Counted from the stretch's first letter, positions 34,732 through 43,714 are shown. The stretch: 64,000 bases of DNA from Crateriforma conspicua (GCF_007752935.1 NZ_CP036319.1:1054001-1118000), one strand, 5' to 3'. Numbers and translations are program-made. The notes: generated from the letters alone by a model not told the origin.

Positions 34732-34804
34732 GGGGACAATCCGTGCGGCGCGGAATCGGCAAAAATGGATGACGCGATGACTATACCCCAAGTTGATTGT
34801 GTCC

Positions 34805-35776
34805 ATGAGTATGGGAGCCGTCGGAACGATGGAAGATCCACGTCGCCAACGATTGACCAATGTGTTGCAGCCCCTGGCGCGATACGAACGATTCACACGG
34901 GATGAGGCCGCGGAACTGGTCGCCGATGCGGATCCCGGATTCGTCACCCGCACGCTGAATGAGATGGTCCGCGACCAAATGCTGGAACAGTACCAGTTGG
35001 CCAGTGGTGAATCGTACCGCTGGACGGTTCGCGATCCGGACAAAGAGGTTCAGCTGTGGATCGATCGTCAGATCTGTGGCGATCAAGTCAAACAGATGCC
35101 GGTCAACGAACGGCCACGTGAACGATTGCTGAACGAAGGCGTCGCGGCACTATCTAACGCGGAATTGTTGGCCATCCTGATTCGCGTGGGCGTGCGAAAC
35201 GAATCCGCGACGACCGGCGGTCGCAAGGTGGCCAATCGTTTTGCCGAAGATCTGATGGCTTTGCGGACGTCATCACACGAGGATCTGCGTCAGATCAGCC
35301 CGGCGGTGACCAAGCCCAGTTATTGCCAGATCATGGCAGGCATCGAGCTGGGACGAAGGGTTGCAGCGGAGGAGGCCAACCGCGAACCGGAAATCGATCG
35401 CATCACCAGCACGACCGAAGCGATCGCATTTTGCTCGCGGCGATTCGCGCACTTGGCGGGCGACGCGGTTCAAGAAGAATTCCACATCGTGACCCTGGAT
35501 ACCAAGCACCAGCCGCTGCGGACGCATCGCATCACCGTGGGAACGTTGGACGCCAGTTTGGTTCACCCGCGTGAAGTGTTCCGGCCGGCCATTCGCGATG
35601 CCGCGGCGGCCGTCTTGCTGGTGCACAATCACCCAAGCGGTGATCCGACGCCCAGTCGCGAAGACCACGCGGTGACCGATCGGTTGACTGAGGCGGGAAA
35701 GCTGATCGGGATCACCGTTCTGGACCATATCGTGGTCGCACGGCGGGCCAGTGTCAGCCTGCGTGAAAGCGGCTGA
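34805..35776 (+). CDS. radC: RadC-like JAMM domain protein with N-terminal extension (323 aa)
   Basis: The C-terminal half is a RadC/JAB metalloprotease-like domain with the full metal motif VHNHPSGDPTPSREDHAVTD (H-x-H then S-x-x-D), preceded by a helix-hairpin-helix-like RERLLNEGVAALSNAELLAILI. RadC proteins are linked to DNA repair in older literature, but their role is unsettled. The extra N-terminus (about 100 residues, with LTNVLQPLARYERFTRDEAAELV, TLNEMVRDQMLEQYQ) looks like a winged helix and is absent from the usual 220-230-residue RadC. The ATG at 34805 is used; a TTG at 34793 is also possible. Confidence 0.9.
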   Translation: MSMGAVGTMEDPRRQRLTNVLQPLARYERFTRDEAAELVADADPGFVTRTLNEMVRDQMLEQYQLASGESYRWTVRDPDKEVQLWIDRQICGDQVKQMPVNERPRERLLNEGVAALSNAELLAILIRVGVRNESATTGGRKVANRFAEDLMALRTSSHEDLRQISPAVTKPSYCQIMAGIELGRRVAAEEANREPEIDRITSTTEAIAFCSRRFAHLAGDAVQEEFHIVTLDTKHQPLRTHRITVGTLDASLVHPREVFRPAIRDAAAAVLLVHNHPSGDPTPSREDHAVTDRLTEAGKLIGITVLDHIVVARRASVSLRESG

Positions 35777-35805
35777 CACCGGCGTGATGTCCGCGGCGTG
35801 GTCCC

Positions 35806-36919
35806 TCAGTCGGTCTTGACTTCCTTGCCCGCACGGAAACGCAGAAACGCGTCCAAGAACCCTTGCAGTTCGCTGCCGTCCATGACGCTATTGAAACTGC
35901 CAACGTAGTGGCCGGTTCGGGCGTCTTTGACACGTTGGTCGGGGTGCAAGAAATAGTTGCGAATCTGGCTGCCGAATCCGGTTCGGGCTTGCGATTCGTA
36001 TTTCTGTGCCACCTCGGCCTCGCGTCGTTCTTCTTCCAGACGCGCCATCTTGGCCCGCAGCATCTTCCAAGCGGTTGCCCGGTTTTGGTGTTGGCTGCGC
36101 TCGTTCTGGCACTGCACGACGATGCCCGACGGTTCGTGAGTCAGACGCACGGCACTGTCGGTTTTGTTGACGTGCTGGCCACCGGCACCACCGGCCCGAT
36201 AGGTGTCTTCGCGGACGTCCTTCTTTTCGATTTCGACTTCGATCGAATCGTCGATTTCCGGTGCAACGCTGACGGCAGCAAAGCTGGTTTGACGTTTCCC
36301 TTCGCTGTTGAACGGGCTGATCCGGACCAGCCGGTGCATGCCTTCTTCGCCTTTGAGGTACCCATAGGCCATCGGGCCGCGGATGGCGACCGAAGCATGG
36401 TTGATCCCCGCTTCTTCGTTCTCCTGGCGGTCCAGCAGTTCGATTTTGAATTCCTGACCGACCGCCCAGGCGCTGTACATCCGCAGCAACATGTCGGCCC
36501 AGTCGTTCGCATCGGTGCCGCCGTCGCGGGCATTGATGGTCAGGATCGCGCCGGCTTGGTCGTTGGGGCCGTTCAGCAGGGCTTTCAATTCCAGATCGTC
36601 CAGGACGTCTTCCAGCCGACTGATTTCCGATTCGACTTCCGCCGCAATCGATTCGTCTTCCTCGGCCATTTCGAACAAGGCATCCATGTCTTCGACAGCC
36701 GTGGACAGCTCATCCATGGGGGTGACGACCGACTTCAATCCCTTTAACGTGGCGATGGTCGCTTGCGCTTCTTCGTTGTTGTCCCAAAAATTGGGCTCGC
36801 CCATCTTGGCCTCGATGGCCTTGATTTCGGATCGCTTGCCAGCGTGGTCAAAGAGAGTCCTGCAGTTGTGTCAAACGCTCGCGGATCGCTTCGCTACGTT
36901 GAACCAGTTCGGCGTCCAT
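35806..36919 (-). CDS. prfB: peptide chain release factor 2 with programmed +1 frameshift (370 aa)
   Basis: RF2 ends translation at UGA and UAA. The ATG at 36919 opens a 23-codon first part that stops at a UGA (36850-36848). The rest, starting DHAGKRSEIKAIEAKMGEPNFWD, is in the +1 frame and ends at 35806. Skipping one base gives 370 residues, as expected for RF2. Visible are the SPF tripeptide in RISPFNSEG and the catalytic GGQ in AGGAGGQHVNKTDSAVRL. The remainder would otherwise look like a truncated ORF of 332 residues. It is divergent from mnmA across 128 bp. Confidence 0.96.
36848..36862 (-). promoter_or_regulatory. prfB programmed frameshift site
   Basis: On the minus strand the order is CAGGA, CTCT, then CTT TGA C: an SD-like element just upstream of a slippery CTT and an in-frame UGA. 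When RF2 is scarce the ribosome pauses at UGA and slips from CUU to UUU, continuing in the +1 frame, which is the known autoregulation of prfB. Confidence 0.93.
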
Positions 36920-37047
36920 GACGTCAGTGACTCCCGGGGATTTGTTTTGGGACGAAGTGAAGCGGCCACCCTTTCGGACGGTTACCGGCGATGCGATGGG
37001 CCGCATGGAACCAACACGTTTAGGACTATACAGCACACGGACACAAA

Positions 37048-38187
37048 ATGGCACGAGTGGTTCTGGCAATGAGCGGTGGAGTCGATTCCAGCGTGGCGGC
37101 ACACCTGCTGACCGATGCCGGCCATGACGTGATCGGCGTCTTCATGCGGCACGGCGAGGAATCCGCCCAGCAGTGCCGCGTCGATGATTCCGGCGGACCC
37201 GCCGCCGGATTGCCTGTCGTCGCGCCGATGGCTCACGGGCGTGCCGATCACAAGCAGGGATGTTGCAGCGCCACCGACGCGGCCGATGCCCGTCGCGTTG
37301 CGGCAAAGTTCAAGATCCCGTTTTATGCGTTGGATCTGCAGCAAGATTTTCGCCGGATCGTCGACTACTTCGTCGATGATTATTTAAACGGCCGGACGCC
37401 CAATCCGTGTGTGAAATGCAACCACTGGATCAAGTTCGGGCGGCTGTTCGACTATGCCGCTGGTGTCGATGCCGACTATGTGGCCACCGGCCACTATGCA
37501 CGAATGGTTCGCGATGGCGGTTCCAGCCGGCTGCACCGTGGACGCGACCAGAACAAGGATCAATCGTACGCGTTGTTCGGGATCGGACGCGACCGGCTGT
37601 CACGGATGATGTTGCCGGTGGGGGATTTCACCAAGCCACAGATTCGTGAAATGGCCGAATCCTTGGGGCTGGGTGTCGCCACCAAGAAAGACAGCCAAGA
37701 AATCTGCTTCGTCACCCAGGGGCACCACAGCGATTTCGTCAAAGCCCGCCGTCCGGAAATGGTGGGGGCAACCGCCGGTGATATCGTGACCACCGAAGGT
37801 GACGTCGTGGGTCAGCACGCGGGGATCGAAGCCTTCACCATCGGCCAGCGAAAAAAACTGGGCGTGGCAATGGGGGAACCTTACTTCGTCGTCCGCATCG
37901 ACCCGGATACGAAGCAGGTGGTCATCGGCAAGAAGCCGGAATTGCAGCGTCCGCGTCTGAGTGCGGTCGACGGGAACTGGCTGGTCGACCGTTCGGAATT
38001 ACCGCCCAAGGTCGGCGTTCAGATTCGCTACAACAGCACGGCCAAGCCGGCCAGCGTCCAGTGGGCCAACGAAACGGGGACCGAGTTCGAAGTTCAATTC
38101 GATGACCCGCAAGAGGCGATCGCACCGGGACAGGCCGCGGTGGTTTACGACGGGGATCGCGTGCTGGGCGGTGGATGGATCCGGTAA
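37048..38187 (+). CDS. mnmA: tRNA-uridine 2-sulfurtransferase MnmA (379 aa)
   Basis: MnmA puts sulfur on the wobble uridine 34 of tRNA for Lys, Glu and Gln. The ATP pyrophosphatase motif SGGVDSS is at the N-terminus, Cys121 lies in GRTPNPCVKCN and the second catalytic cysteine, Cys220, in KKDSQEICFV. NKDQSYALFG is the family motif between them. Compared with the usual enzyme, there is an insert of about 30 residues (about 35-70) holding HGEESAQQCR and KQGCC, with three extra cysteines. It stands alone, divergent from prfB. Confidence 0.97.
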   Translation: MARVVLAMSGGVDSSVAAHLLTDAGHDVIGVFMRHGEESAQQCRVDDSGGPAAGLPVVAPMAHGRADHKQGCCSATDAADARRVAAKFKIPFYALDLQQDFRRIVDYFVDDYLNGRTPNPCVKCNHWIKFGRLFDYAAGVDADYVATGHYARMVRDGGSSRLHRGRDQNKDQSYALFGIGRDRLSRMMLPVGDFTKPQIREMAESLGLGVATKKDSQEICFVTQGHHSDFVKARRPEMVGATAGDIVTTEGDVVGQHAGIEAFTIGQRKKLGVAMGEPYFVVRIDPDTKQVVIGKKPELQRPRLSAVDGNWLVDRSELPPKVGVQIRYNSTAKPASVQWANETGTEFEVQFDDPQEAIAPGQAAVVYDGDRVLGGGWIR

Positions 38188-38214
38188 GCGAATCGGATCG
38201 TTGATGGTGTCCGG

Positions 38215-38733
38215 TCAGGACGTCGATGCTTGGCCGGTCACATGTTCGACCGGAATGCTGATGCCGCGCAGCACACCTTCGACGACCAACTTGCCGTCGA
38301 CGGCGCCTTGGAATCGGGCCACGATCATGCGGCCGCGGCGAACCTTTTCCAAGCAGACCATGATGATCAGCCGGTCGCCGGGGGTGACGACGCCACGGAA
38401 CCGGACTTCGTCCAAGCCGCCGAATCCGACCATGGCCGAACCCAACAGATCGTGTTTGGACGCGTGATAGCTGGACAACTGCGCGGCGGCTTCCAGCATA
38501 ATCACACCGGGCATCAACGGCATGCCGGGCATGTGGCCACGGACCCAAAATTCGTCCGCGGTGATTTCTTTCAGCGCGGCGCTGACATTACGGTCCAGAT
38601 CCTCGTACAGGATCGCCGTCAGCTGTTCCATCTCGTGACGCTGTGGATTGACCGCCCGAATCGCTTCGATATCCGCGATTGGTTTGTCGGGATCCAACAG
38701 GTCCAAATCGATGATGAATTCGTCTTTTGCCAC
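38215..38733 (-). CDS. FabZ-like beta-hydroxyacyl-ACP dehydratase (172 aa)
   Basis: The hot-dog-fold signature GHMPGMPLMPGVIMLEAAAQ is present with the catalytic pair His67 and Glu81. Such enzymes dehydrate 3-hydroxyacyl-ACP in fatty acid synthesis. The N-terminal part (IIDLDLLDPDKPIADIEAIR) differs from E. coli FabZ, so it may be a paralogue with another role in lipid or polyketide-like synthesis. The start is a GTG at 38733 preceded by GGGAAG. It converges on mnmA with a 27-bp gap. Confidence 0.9.
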   Translation of the reverse strand: MAKDEFIIDLDLLDPDKPIADIEAIRAVNPQRHEMEQLTAILYEDLDRNVSAALKEITADEFWVRGHMPGMPLMPGVIMLEAAAQLSSYHASKHDLLGSAMVGFGGLDEVRFRGVVTPGDRLIIMVCLEKVRRGRMIVARFQGAVDGKLVVEGVLRGISIPVEHVTGQASTS

Positions 38734-38770
38734 GCCGCTATCTTCCCAGGCTTCGTCAAGTCGAACGCGA

Positions 38771-38869
38771 TCAGGTCTTGATCTTCTTACGCTTTGCCTT
38801 GCGGGCTTTGGCGCTAGCGGGACGTCGGCCGTGATTGGCTTTTTTCAGCTTGTGTTGCGGTTTTGCCAT
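38771..38869 (-). CDS. very small basic protein (32 aa)
   Basis: The 32-residue reading MAKPQHKLKKANHGRRPASA followed by KARKAKRKKIKT is almost half Lys and Arg, with no Cys and no acidic residue. The ATG at 38869 is the natural start; an upstream in-frame ATG at 38980 would add low-quality sequence. This looks like an RNA- or ribosome-associated peptide, but I cannot name a family. It lies upstream of the FabZ-like gene on the same strand (37 bp apart). Confidence 0.6.
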   Translation of the reverse strand: MAKPQHKLKKANHGRRPASAKARKAKRKKIKT

Positions 38870-39060
38870 GAAAACGTGCCCTCGCGGGGCGGTCGTCGTG
38901 GGGAATGAATGTGGGAGGTGATCGGGCAAGTTAGCAAATTCGCCTCTGCGGCGGTAGGCTTCGGCGGCCATAAACGCCAATGAAACCCGCCGCTGCTTCC
39001 GCGAGAAGGCCGGATCCCGGCCGCCAGGGTGACGACCGTCTTGGCCAGGAAAGCATCGAC

Positions 39061-40356
39061 CTAGCGAAGGTAGCGGGCCGCGGCGGCGTCATACTGAACG
39101 GCTTCCGACGCGGTCCCGCGCCAAGCATCCTGGTCCATATCGCCGGCCCGAAGTGCTCGAGCCTGGCCCTGAGCGGGCGCCGGGAAATCGCCGCGGGCGA
39201 TTCGCTGTTCGGCTTGCGGGTGGGCGGTCGAATAGAACTGGTCGCCGCGAACCGATGGCGGCGGTGCGATCGCCGACAGGGCCGTGCCCGACGGCGGCGT
39301 TTGGATGGGGGTACTGGCGTGTCCGGACGATCGACCAGGTTCGGCCGCGGCGGTTTGCGGCGATGCCGGATTGGCGGATGCAGATGCCGAGGACGCAGAT
39401 GCCGTGGCGGCGGGGTTGTCGCGATTTCGCAAGTACCAGCCGCGTCCGGCCGTCCCGCCGTCACCGCTGGGGGCGGGTTCGGTCGCGCCGGCCAAACGGA
39501 CCGACGGCGGATCATTGCGGCGTGTGGTGTTCGTCGCGGCGGCCAGCGTGACCGGCGATGTGGCGGCGTCGGACTTCACATACGCGTCGACGTCACCGCT
39601 GCCGTCGGCGACCCAGGCCAACCAGTTTTCTTGTAATTCGCGGAGCGATTCGTACCCGTAGTGTTTGCGGACGTTCTGGGTCCACGACGGCTGTTTCATG
39701 TAATCATCCAAAAAGCGGATGAACGTTCTGGCGTCTTTCTGGGCGATCAAGAAACGGCAAACGGAATAGCCTTGGGCGTACATCGGCAGGATGTCGCTGG
39801 GGTATTCCTTCATCAAGAACAGCTCGTTCATCTTGATGCCGCGCCGAGTGTGCAGGAACTCGCGCAGTTTGATTTCGTGCTTGCGTTTTTCGTCGGGATG
39901 TTCCACCGTCGTACAGATGCCTTCGTCGGCCCAACGCGGCAGCGGTCGCCCGAAATGGGTCGCCAAGACCGTGTGCGTGATCTCGTGCGGCAGCACGCTG
40001 TCCAGGATCCGCTGAGGGGTGCCGACGACTTCCATCCGGAAATCACGAACCGGTTGCGGGTTGTAGGTGGTCACGCCTTGAGCCGGATAGTTTCCCGCGA
40101 CGACGTTGATCGGGCACGGCGATGGCCAGTCCGGCAACACGCGACCCAGCCAGTGCATCGCCAAGTCTTGGCGGTACTTTTCGGCCGAACGGGCGACTTG
40201 TTGCGCCAATTGCGGCGTCGGTGCGTCGACCATGAAGTTGATCGTGCGTGCCTTGGCAGCGGTGGCGAACGATGTCGGCATCAACAGCCAAATCATCCAA
40301 CCGAGTGCGAGGCAAACCGATCCGCCGGTGCGGCGTGAGCGAAAAACGGCATCCAT
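39061..40356 (-). CDS. exported gluzincin-like (HExxH) putative peptidase with low-complexity C-terminus (431 aa)
   Basis: After a signal peptide (SVCLALGWMIWLLM) comes a domain of about 240 residues. It includes LPHEITHTVLATHFGRPLP with His124, Glu125 and His128, and a Glu near residue 145 (WADEG) placed as the third zinc ligand of gluzincins. The family resembles peptidase MA-like/DUF1570 proteins of planctomycetes. From about residue 260 the sequence is Ala/Pro/Ser/Gly-rich and probably disordered. The ATG at 40356 starts at the signal peptide; an ATG at 40398 is also in frame. Confidence 0.85.
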   Translation of the reverse strand: MDAVFRSRRTGGSVCLALGWMIWLLMPTSFATAAKARTINFMVDAPTPQLAQQVARSAEKYRQDLAMHWLGRVLPDWPSPCPINVVAGNYPAQGVTTYNPQPVRDFRMEVVGTPQRILDSVLPHEITHTVLATHFGRPLPRWADEGICTTVEHPDEKRKHEIKLREFLHTRRGIKMNELFLMKEYPSDILPMYAQGYSVCRFLIAQKDARTFIRFLDDYMKQPSWTQNVRKHYGYESLRELQENWLAWVADGSGDVDAYVKSDAATSPVTLAAATNTTRRNDPPSVRLAGATEPAPSGDGGTAGRGWYLRNRDNPAATASASSASASANPASPQTAAAEPGRSSGHASTPIQTPPSGTALSAIAPPPSVRGDQFYSTAHPQAEQRIARGDFPAPAQGQARALRAGDMDQDAWRGTASEAVQYDAAAARYLR

Positions 40357-40584
40357 GCCCAACGTTTCTCCGTCCTGGAGGTTGTGTTGTCCTGCCAACG
40401 CGAGCCGGACCGACGTCTTGTCGGCTGATCCCGCCGGTGACTTGAGCCGCAGTCTAGGAGAAGCACGTGAAAAGTTGAAAGACGGATCTGCTGATCCAAA
40501 ATCACGCGTTTCACGTCGGTGTTGTCGCCGGAAACCCGCGAAATAGCGGATCCCTGTGACTGCGAAACTGAAAAACGAAATTCG

Positions 40585-41304
40585 TCAAAAAGAAGATTCT
40601 TGGTGCCCGTCGGTCGATGGTGCGCCGAAATAACCGGCCACCTGAGGCGATCCCAGGTAATGCCGCCCCCACAGCATCAACCCGATTTTGACGGTCGCCC
40701 ACACCAACCAAAAAACCAGCCCGGCCCACATGAACGTGGTCGTCAGATTGGCGAATCCGGGCATCTGTTGGGATGATTCGCGAAAATACCGTTCCATGAT
40801 CGGCATATTGGTCGCTTGTTGAAATCCGGCCAGGATCACGCGAATCACCTCCAGAACCGCGGCTGCCAGGAATGCTTTGCGCAGGCATCCGACCGACCAA
40901 AGCCGACGCATTGCGATGCCCGCGCCGCCGGCGACCAAGCTGAAGGCAATCGTGATTCCACCCAACAGCAGCAACACGTTGGGGATCATGAACCGACGAT
41001 TGGTTTCTTGCAGTTCCATTTGCATCCGGGCCTGTGCGGTGTCCCCGGAACTTGCCGCCATTTCGGCGAACAGGTCACCCAGGAACAGGCCGCCGATTCC
41101 CAGTATGCCCTGCAGAGTTCCGAACACGCCGAACAGCAAGCACAGCACCATGATGATGGTCAGACCCAACGGCCGAATCGGCGGGCCGGTGTACGCCTGT
41201 GGCGGTGCGGCACCGACATTGCCGATCGGATCCCCGGCAACGTTGGCGGTGAAGACGTCGTCGGGAACGCCTTCGCCACGGTCGGACGGTTCTGGGCTTG
41301 GCAT
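40585..41304 (-). CDS. membrane protein with four predicted helices (239 aa)
   Basis: An N-terminal cytoplasmic stretch of about 45 residues (Pro/Gly-rich) precedes hydrophobic segments LTIIMVLCLLFGVFGTLQGIL, IPNVLLLLGGITIAFSLVAG, KAFLAAAVLEVIRVILAG and FMWAGLVFWLVWATVKIGLML. No family is recognised. A GTG at 41307 is also possible as start. It follows the next membrane protein with a 39-bp gap and both have Pro/Asn-rich cytoplasmic tails, so they are probably cotranscribed, perhaps as products of an ancient duplication. Confidence 0.85.
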   Translation of the reverse strand: MPSPEPSDRGEGVPDDVFTANVAGDPIGNVGAAPPQAYTGPPIRPLGLTIIMVLCLLFGVFGTLQGILGIGGLFLGDLFAEMAASSGDTAQARMQMELQETNRRFMIPNVLLLLGGITIAFSLVAGGAGIAMRRLWSVGCLRKAFLAAAVLEVIRVILAGFQQATNMPIMERYFRESSQQMPGFANLTTTFMWAGLVFWLVWATVKIGLMLWGRHYLGSPQVAGYFGAPSTDGHQESSF

Positions 41305-41343
41305 CACGTCGGCTCCGCATTGTGAAAGGAAGGAAAAGAAGGG

Positions 41344-41958
41344 TCAGTCGCCCGGGGTGGCCGGTGCGTTGGGCGGGACTCGGCCGGTCGGTGTTGCACC
41401 GCGACTGAACGCCTGTTGGATCGCCTGGGGATGGTGGCCACGGCGGCGCAAGTCGAATGCCAGGACGACGCCACGATTGTTCAAGACAACCATGGCATAG
41501 ATGAACAGCAACAGACTGGTCGGCAAACAGTAACACGTCAGCCCCGACAATAGGCCGAAGCTGACCGCCAGCAGGGCGCGACCACGGTGGCGAAATTGAA
41601 CGGTCCATATGCCCGCGAAGATGTTCGCGATGCCGATCGCCAAGACGAAAAAGCTGACCATCGCGATCAAAGCGGTGGCGACCCAGGTGGCTTCCGGTGG
41701 AAGCGGCGGATTGCCGCCACCGCCGGGGCGAGCCTGGCTGATGGCTTCGGGCAGGATGAAGGCATAAATCCCCACCGCCGCTGACATCAGGACGTCCAGT
41801 CCGCCCTGGACCACCATCAAGATGCCCAGGATCGGCACTTGGTGAACGAAAGTCCCGCGGACGTCCGGCGGCAAATCAATCGGACCGCCGATCGCCTGTT
41901 CCGGGATCTCGGCGGTCGGCGTGTAAGGATTGGCGTCGGGCGCGTTCGATGGGTGCAT
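41344..41958 (-). CDS. membrane protein, paired with the previous one (204 aa)
   Basis: It starts MHPSNAPDANPYTPTAEIPE, the kind of Asn/Pro-rich N-terminus common in planctomycete membrane proteins of unknown function. Helices follow at VPILGILMVVQGGLDVLM, WVATALIAMVSFFVLAIGIA and a Leu-rich C-terminal pair (SFGLLSGLTCYCLPTSLLLF). The Ala/Pro-rich end points to a cytoplasmic tail. No function is proposed. Start 41958 is preferred over 42054 because the upstream reading is not membrane-like. Confidence 0.85.
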   Translation of the reverse strand: MHPSNAPDANPYTPTAEIPEQAIGGPIDLPPDVRGTFVHQVPILGILMVVQGGLDVLMSAAVGIYAFILPEAISQARPGGGGNPPLPPEATWVATALIAMVSFFVLAIGIANIFAGIWTVQFRHRGRALLAVSFGLLSGLTCYCLPTSLLLFIYAMVVLNNRGVVLAFDLRRRGHHPQAIQQAFSRGATPTGRVPPNAPATPGD

Positions 41959-42060
41959 GGCTGGAATTCTAGCGACCTGAATCACCCGCGTTGTGCCGGT
42001 ACTGGTCGAGAGAAACGAGTCGGCCGTTTTGGCCAACCGTCGTTGTTTTGTCACCCAACG

Positions 42061-42099
42061 AAAAAACGACCGTGTCCGATAATCTCAGACACGGTCGTT
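42061..42099 (-). terminator. Rho-independent terminator of the lipoprotein gene
   Basis: On the minus strand a perfect 12-bp stem (42099-42088 with 42076-42065) closes an 11-base loop and runs into six Ts (complement of AAAAAA, 42066-42061). It lies 33 bases after the stop of the 132-residue lipoprotein gene (42132). Excellent intrinsic terminator. Confidence 0.93.
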
Positions 42100-42131
42100 G
42101 ATGATTTGGGCAAAGCCGGGCTTGGCGATGG

Positions 42132-42530
42132 CTATAGTTCGACAGGTTCGCCCGGCGGCAGATCCAATTCTTCGGGGATCGGTGTCACGTCGACCGGCGG
42201 CTGTGCGGGCCAGCTGAGTCCGTCGACTGTTTCGGGGATCGGCTGCAATGGTGGGGCCGACATCGGGGGGATTTCGCCGGTGGAAATTTCAGGCATGGGC
42301 TGCGACAGCCCCTGTCCACCCATCAAAGATTCGTGCGGGACGTTTGGCGTCACGCTGGGAACCCCGCCGCGATGCACTTCGCAGTTGCAGGTTCCTTCGG
42401 AAACGACGACCGGACGCGAATAGAACGACGTAAGCAAACAGCCGGATTTGCAACCGGTCATGCCGGCCAACAAGATGCCGGCCGTGGCGATCGATAGGAC
42501 AGGGCCCCGAGTCGTCAGTGACGTTCTCAT
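42132..42530 (-). CDS. small probable lipoprotein, Pro-rich (132 aa)
   Basis: The leader MRTSLTTRGPVLSIATAGIL ends in AGMTGCKSGC, a probable lipobox (Met at -3 is unusual), so the mature protein would be acylated at Cys. Downstream are two Cys in TCNCEVHRGG and a Pro-rich C-terminus. AGGAGG lies 9 bases upstream of the ATG at 42530, better than the upstream in-frame ATG at 42596. It is followed by a strong terminator. No function is evident. Confidence 0.85.
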   Translation of the reverse strand: MRTSLTTRGPVLSIATAGILLAGMTGCKSGCLLTSFYSRPVVVSEGTCNCEVHRGGVPSVTPNVPHESLMGGQGLSQPMPEISTGEIPPMSAPPLQPIPETVDGLSWPAQPPVDVTPIPEELDLPPGEPVEL

Positions 42531-42754
42531 CGGGTATGCCTCCTGCAAGTGACATGCGGAAGCATCCGTGCAAAGTGTTCGAAGGACAATCTCCATTTTG
42601 TCCGGCGCGTGGCTTCATCGAACCACGTTCAGTGGTGGGTATCGGAACCAGAACGGGGCGACCCCCAGCGTCACCAAAAAGATTCACCGATTCGCCGAGA
42701 GTGGCGGTGTCACAAGCCGACCGGATGTCACATCCGTCACAGACGCAACGACGG

Positions 42755-43714
42755 TTATCGCCACCAAGATCCGTCGTCCGTCACCGCCCGACACGGGCAA
42801 CGCATGGAATCCAACGCCGAGGCGACTTCCCCGATGGCCCATTCGACGTCGGTGACTTCCAAGCGGTATTCCGGGTATCGCCATCCCTTGGGCCAAATTT
42901 TGTGCGGCGCCGGCCAAGACGAATCTTCGGTGACGTGTTGGATTCGGGCGATCAATCGTGGCATGCGGGGATCGTCCCAGTGGGTGCGGTCGGTGATGTC
43001 CAGCGAAGGCAACGAATCGCTAACCCAAGGCCCCGCGGGCATGGCAGCGTCGTCGGTCGATACAGGCTCTTGCACCGGAGGTTCCGCGAAACGAATCTGG
43101 CTGGGCGGAAGCGGCGCGTTGGCGATCGTTCCGGCTGTCATCACACGGTCGGTCGATTGGAATGTGATCACCCCGTGGTCTTGGGTCAGACGCCGGCAAA
43201 TCAATCTTCGCAAGTCCGCATCGCCGCCGACCAGGCATAGCGACGGCTGTGCCTTGGCAACGTGCCGTGAAAGTTCACCGATCGTCCATCCGAATCGCGG
43301 ATCGCGATAGTGATCCGCCACGTCGCAGGCGGGATGCAGCACGAACGTTCGCGCGGGGTATCGTGGATGGGGCACCACCAGATGACTGTCACCGCCCACC
43401 AAATCGCCGTACAGCACGACGTCCAAATCGATCGATCGGGCGTCCCATCGCCGCAGTCGTTGACGGCCCAGCCACTGTTCGACGTCTTGCAACAGCGACA
43501 AAATTTCGTGCGCCGACGATTCGGTATCAAATGCCGCTGCGGCGTTCAGGAACGGTTCCTGGCCACCCGGGCCGCCGATCGGCGGCGTTTCATACAGGCG
43601 GCTGGCACGAAAATTCGACACCGCCGATGACTTGGCAACGCGTTCGGCGGCGCGATGCAGTAATTCGCTGCGTTGGCCCAGATTGCTGCCCAGGCTGATC
43701 AAGCACTGGGACAT
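42755..43714 (-). CDS. folK: 2-amino-4-hydroxy-6-hydroxymethyldihydropteridine pyrophosphokinase with C-terminal extension (319 aa)
   Basis: HPPK transfers pyrophosphate from ATP to the pterin in folate synthesis. The first 165 residues carry LISLGSNLGQR, SRLYETPPIGGPGGQEPFLN, RRWDARSIDLDVVLYG and VPHPRYPARTFVLHPA. A further 150 residues follow, starting LCLVGGDADLRRLI and including HWDDPRMPRLIARI, that are not part of usual HPPK (about 160 residues); I cannot name this domain. The ATG at 43714 is within the hisS 3' end: the two genes overlap by 16 bp on the same strand, which supports cotranscription. Confidence 0.94.
   Translation of the reverse strand: MSQCLISLGSNLGQRSELLHRAAERVAKSSAVSNFRASRLYETPPIGGPGGQEPFLNAAAAFDTESSAHEILSLLQDVEQWLGRQRLRRWDARSIDLDVVLYGDLVGGDSHLVVPHPRYPARTFVLHPACDVADHYRDPRFGWTIGELSRHVAKAQPSLCLVGGDADLRRLICRRLTQDHGVITFQSTDRVMTAGTIANAPLPPSQIRFAEPPVQEPVSTDDAAMPAGPWVSDSLPSLDITDRTHWDDPRMPRLIARIQHVTEDSSWPAPHKIWPKGWRYPEYRLEVTDVEWAIGEVASALDSMRCPCRAVTDDGSWWR

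Noticed and set aside
34805-35776. RadC gene as a sign of a mobile element
   Set aside because: No integrase, transposase, attachment site or change of composition is seen near it.
36848-37102. Separate 84-residue gene beside a truncated RF2
   Set aside because: Its last 23 codons are the 5' part of prfB before the programmed frameshift; the upstream part is non-native.
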